NCBI GenBank assembly: GCA_038241115.1
Contig: JBBRGA010000077.1
Location: 1-16,536, forward strand
Source: JANYJJ01 sp038241115
Lineage (GTDB): Bacteria; Pseudomonadota; Gammaproteobacteria; Burkholderiales; Burkholderiaceae_C
Direction of reading: 5' to 3'
Length of the DNA: 16,536 bases
The notes under the pieces are model-generated. The model was given only the letters and a program-made list of their open reading frames with translations, searched no databases and had not been told where the DNA came from. Positions within the stretch are counted from its first letter, which is position 1. Each line of letters begins with the position of its first letter. Shown in pieces: positions 14,359 through 16,536 of the stretch. The translations under genes were made by a program, and so were the position numbers.

Positions 14359-14386
14359 GGAGGTCGCTGTTTTGATAATTTTTTGA
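14359..14386 (+). other. Strong Shine-Dalgarno with a four-codon TTG minicistron before glcB
   Basis: GGAGG (14359-14363) stands 8 nt before a TTG (14372) that opens only four sense codons, TTG ATA ATT TTT, then TGA (14384-14386). This mini-frame is in the same frame as glcB, whose ATG is 9 nt after the TGA. The glcB ATG has no purine-rich site of its own. GATAAT (14374-14379) also resembles a -10 box, which would make the mRNA nearly leaderless; both readings cannot be fully true together. Confidence 0.35.
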
Positions 14387-14395
14387 CTGCTTTTT

Positions 14396-16536
14396 ATGAA
14401 CCTCTCTTTCGCGGCTTCTTCCTCGTCTCCTTCGCCGACTGCGACGACTTCGTTGCCAGTTGCCACGCTTACTCCAGCCGCGCGCACGTCCGTGCTCAGC
14501 CTGTCCGTGGATGCCGCCTTGAAGGCTTTCATTGACGACAAGGTGCTGCCCGGCAGCGGCGTCAGCGTGAAAAATTTTTGGCAGGGTTTTGATGCCTTGG
14601 TGCGCGACTTGGCGCCCAAAAACGCCGCGCTCCTGAATGAACGTCAGCGGCTGCAAACCGAACTCGACGCGTGGCACACCGCGCACCCCGGCCCGATCCA
14701 AAAGATGGCCACCTACCGCGCCTTCTTGAAGCAAATTGGCTACTTGGTGCCGGTGCCTGAGGCGGTAAAGATCACCACCAAGAACGTCGATGCCGAACTG
14801 GCCCTGCAGGCCGGGCCGCAACTGGTGGTGCCCGTCACCAATGCGCGTTATGCCCTGAACGCCGCCAATGCGCGCTGGGGTTCGCTGTACGACGCGCTGT
14901 ATGGCACTGACGCACTTTTTGACAGCCACTCTGAAGCGAACGGTGCTCACAAAAGCGGGCCCTACAACCCGGTCCGCGGCGCAAAGGTCATCGAATACGC
15001 GCGCCATGTGCTCGACCGCTGCGCGCCCTTGAAAAAGGGCTCGCACCTGAACAGCACGGGCTACCGAATCGAGGCCGGTGCGCTGATGGTGAGTCTGCAA
15101 GGCGGTGTGCTCACGGGCCTGGCCAAGTCGGCGCAACTCGTCGGCTACCAAGGCAAGGCGGCTGCGCCTTCGTCGGTGCTGCTGGTTCACAACGGACTTC
15201 ACCTCGACATCCGCATTGACCGCAGCACCGCCATCGGCGCGAACGACGCCGCCGGTATGAGCGACTTGGTGCTGGAGTCGGCGCTGTCTACCATCCTGGA
15301 CCTTGAAGATTCGGTGGCCGTGGTCGACGGCGCTGACAAGGTGCAGGCTTACGGCAACTGGCTGGGTATTTTGAAAGGCACACTCTCCGAGGTCATCACC
15401 AAAGGCGCGACCACTTTCACGCGCGGCCTGAACCCCGACCGGGTTTACACAAACCCGCGCGGCGGCAAAGTCAAACTGCACGGCCGCTCACTTTTGTTCG
15501 TGCGCAATGTGGGTCACCTGATGACCCACCCGGCGGTGTTGTGGAACGGCACCGAAGAGATTCCCGAAGGAATCCTGGACGCCGTGGTCACCACCACGAT
15601 TGCCCTGCACGACCTGAAGCGCAACGCATCGTCAATCCGCAACTCACGCGCCGGTTCGGTCTACATCGTCAAACCCAAAATGCACGGGCCCGCAGAGGTG
15701 ACGTTTGCCAACGAGCTGTTTGGCCGCGTGGAAAAAATGCTCGGCTTGCCCGCCAGCACCGTCAAGCTGGGCATCATGGACGAAGAGCGGCGCACCAGCG
15801 TCAACCTGAAAGCCTGCATCGCCGCGGCCTCCAGCCGAGTGGCATTTATCAACACCGGTTTTCTGGACCGCACCGGCGACGAGATACACAGCGCCATGCG
15901 AGCCGGTGCGATGCTGCGCAAGGGCGACATGAAAACCAGCACCTGGATTCAAGCCTACGAGCGCAACAACGTGCTGGTGGGCCTGAACTGCGGCCTGCGC
16001 GGCAAGGCGCAAATTGGCAAAGGCATGTGGGCCATGCCCGACCTGATGGCTGCCATGCTGCAACAAAAAATAGCGCATCCAAAAGCCGGTGCCAACACCG
16101 CTTGGGTGCCTTCGCCCACCGCTGCCACTTTGCATGCGTTGCACTATCACCAGCTTGATGTGAAGGCGGTACAAAAAACTCTGGAAGCGACTGATCTCGA
16201 TGCAGAAGCGCCCGGTTTGTTGAACGGCTTGCTGACCGTTCCGGTGGCCAAAAACACCCATTGGTCAGACGCCGAAAAACAGCAAGAACTCGACAACAAC
16301 GCCCAGGGCATCTTGGGTTATGTCGTGCGCTGGGTTGACCAAGGCGTGGGTTGCTCCAAGGTGCCTGACATTCACAACGTGGGGCTCATGGAAGACCGCG
16401 CCACCTTGCGCATCAGCAGCCAGCACATGGCCAATTGGTTGCTGCACGGAGTGGTGACGAAGGCCCAAGTCACCAGCACGTTGAAGCGCATGGCCAAAGT
16501 TGTGGACAAACAAAACGCGGGTGACCCGCTGTACCA
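14396..16536 (+). CDS. glcB: Malate synthase G (3' end outside window)
   Basis: Condenses glyoxylate with acetyl-CoA to malate, allowing growth on acetate, glycolate or other two-carbon sources; cytoplasmic monomer. The window holds 713 codons and the frame is open to the edge; by comparison with E. coli GlcB (723 residues) about 40 residues are missing. Conserved blocks: LPGSGVSVKNFWQGFDALV (51-69), QAGPQLVVPVTNARYALNAA (138-157), LDLEDSVAVVD (301-311), LHGRSLLFVRNVGHLMTHP (361-379) with catalytic Arg370, YIVKPKMHGPAEV (423-435), GIMDEERRTSVNL (459-471), AFINTGFLDRTGDE (483-496), RGKAQIGKGMWAMPDL (535-550), GCSKVPDIHN (652-661) and MEDRATLRISSQH (665-677) with catalytic Asp667. The first 30-odd residues are a Ser/Thr/Pro/Ala-rich extension not present in E. 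coli. The ATG lacks a nearby Shine-Dalgarno, so the true start may differ. Confidence 0.96.
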   Translation, partial: MNLSFAASSSSPSPTATTSLPVATLTPAARTSVLSLSVDAALKAFIDDKVLPGSGVSVKNFWQGFDALVRDLAPKNAALLNERQRLQTELDAWHTAHPGPIQKMATYRAFLKQIGYLVPVPEAVKITTKNVDAELALQAGPQLVVPVTNARYALNAANARWGSLYDALYGTDALFDSHSEANGAHKSGPYNPVRGAKVIEYARHVLDRCAPLKKGSHLNSTGYRIEAGALMVSLQGGVLTGLAKSAQLVGYQGKAAAPSSVLLVHNGLHLDIRIDRSTAIGANDAAGMSDLVLESALSTILDLEDSVAVVDGADKVQAYGNWLGILKGTLSEVITKGATTFTRGLNPDRVYTNPRGGKVKLHGRSLLFVRNVGHLMTHPAVLWNGTEEIPEGILDAVVTTTIALHDLKRNASSIRNSRAGSVYIVKPKMHGPAEVTFANELFGRVEKMLGLPASTVKLGIMDEERRTSVNLKACIAAASSRVAFINTGFLDRTGDEIHSAMRAGAMLRKGDMKTSTWIQAYERNNVLVGLNCGLRGKAQIGKGMWAMPDLMAAMLQQKIAHPKAGANTAWVPSPTAATLHALHYHQLDVKAVQKTLEATDLDAEAPGLLNGLLTVPVAKNTHWSDAEKQQELDNNAQGILGYVVRWVDQGVGCSKVPDIHNVGLMEDRATLRISSQHMANWLLHGVVTKAQVTSTLKRMAKVVDKQNAGDPLY

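Noticed and set aside
14303..15481. A 392-codon open frame on the minus strand opposite glcB
   Set aside because: It lies opposite strongly conserved malate synthase G sequence, has no recognisable domain and a composition typical of a complement-strand shadow.

Overview
The window looks like chromosomal DNA from a high-GC betaproteobacterium, most likely order Burkholderiales, family Comamonadaceae. This rests on protein style, on the BMP-family purine-type transporter, on a malate synthase G with a divergent LysR gene, and on overlapping purB-pyrF; the genus cannot be fixed from sequence alone. No tRNA, rRNA, CRISPR array, insertion sequence or prophage gene was seen. Two genes run off the window edges: the efflux outer-membrane gene on the left and glcB on the right.

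Left block, minus strand (1-1508): a CecR-like TetR repressor gene is followed 10 bp later by a NodT-family outer-membrane efflux lipoprotein gene. A perfect 16-bp palindrome lies inside the probable tetR promoter, so the pair reads as a self-repressed efflux operon.

Transporter block, minus strand (1666-6414): a periplasmic BMP-family binding protein, a double-NBD ATPase and two overlapping permeases form a complete ABC importer of the nucleoside/purine type (relatives of Bacillus NupOPQ/YufOPQ and BmpA). The ATPase carries a low-complexity insertion before Walker B of its first NBD. A 7-bp tandem repeat abuts the stop codon of the last permease gene.

Nucleotide block, plus strand (6643-8936): purB (adenylosuccinate lyase) and pyrF (OMP decarboxylase) overlap by ATGA. 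They are transcribed divergently from the importer, so a likely purine importer sits back to back with de novo purine and pyrimidine enzymes.

Signalling and envelope block, plus strand (9159-13250): a large membrane hybrid histidine kinase (about four PAS domains, HisKA, HATPase, REC) is followed by a small YXWGXW-type lipoprotein and a small secreted PsiF-repeat protein. Each small gene has a strong hairpin just before its ribosome binding site. A clear intrinsic terminator at 13274-13298 closes this block and also serves the convergent LysR gene.

Right block (13311-16536): a LysR regulator is divergent from glcB, the glyoxylate-cycle enzyme. Their shared 161-bp gap holds an 8-bp inverted repeat and a strong Shine-Dalgarno that does not serve the glcB ATG.

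No wholly new system was recognised. The most unusual signals are the ATPase insertion, the tandem repeat at the permease stop codon, the glcB leader layout, and the internally duplicated PsiF gene.
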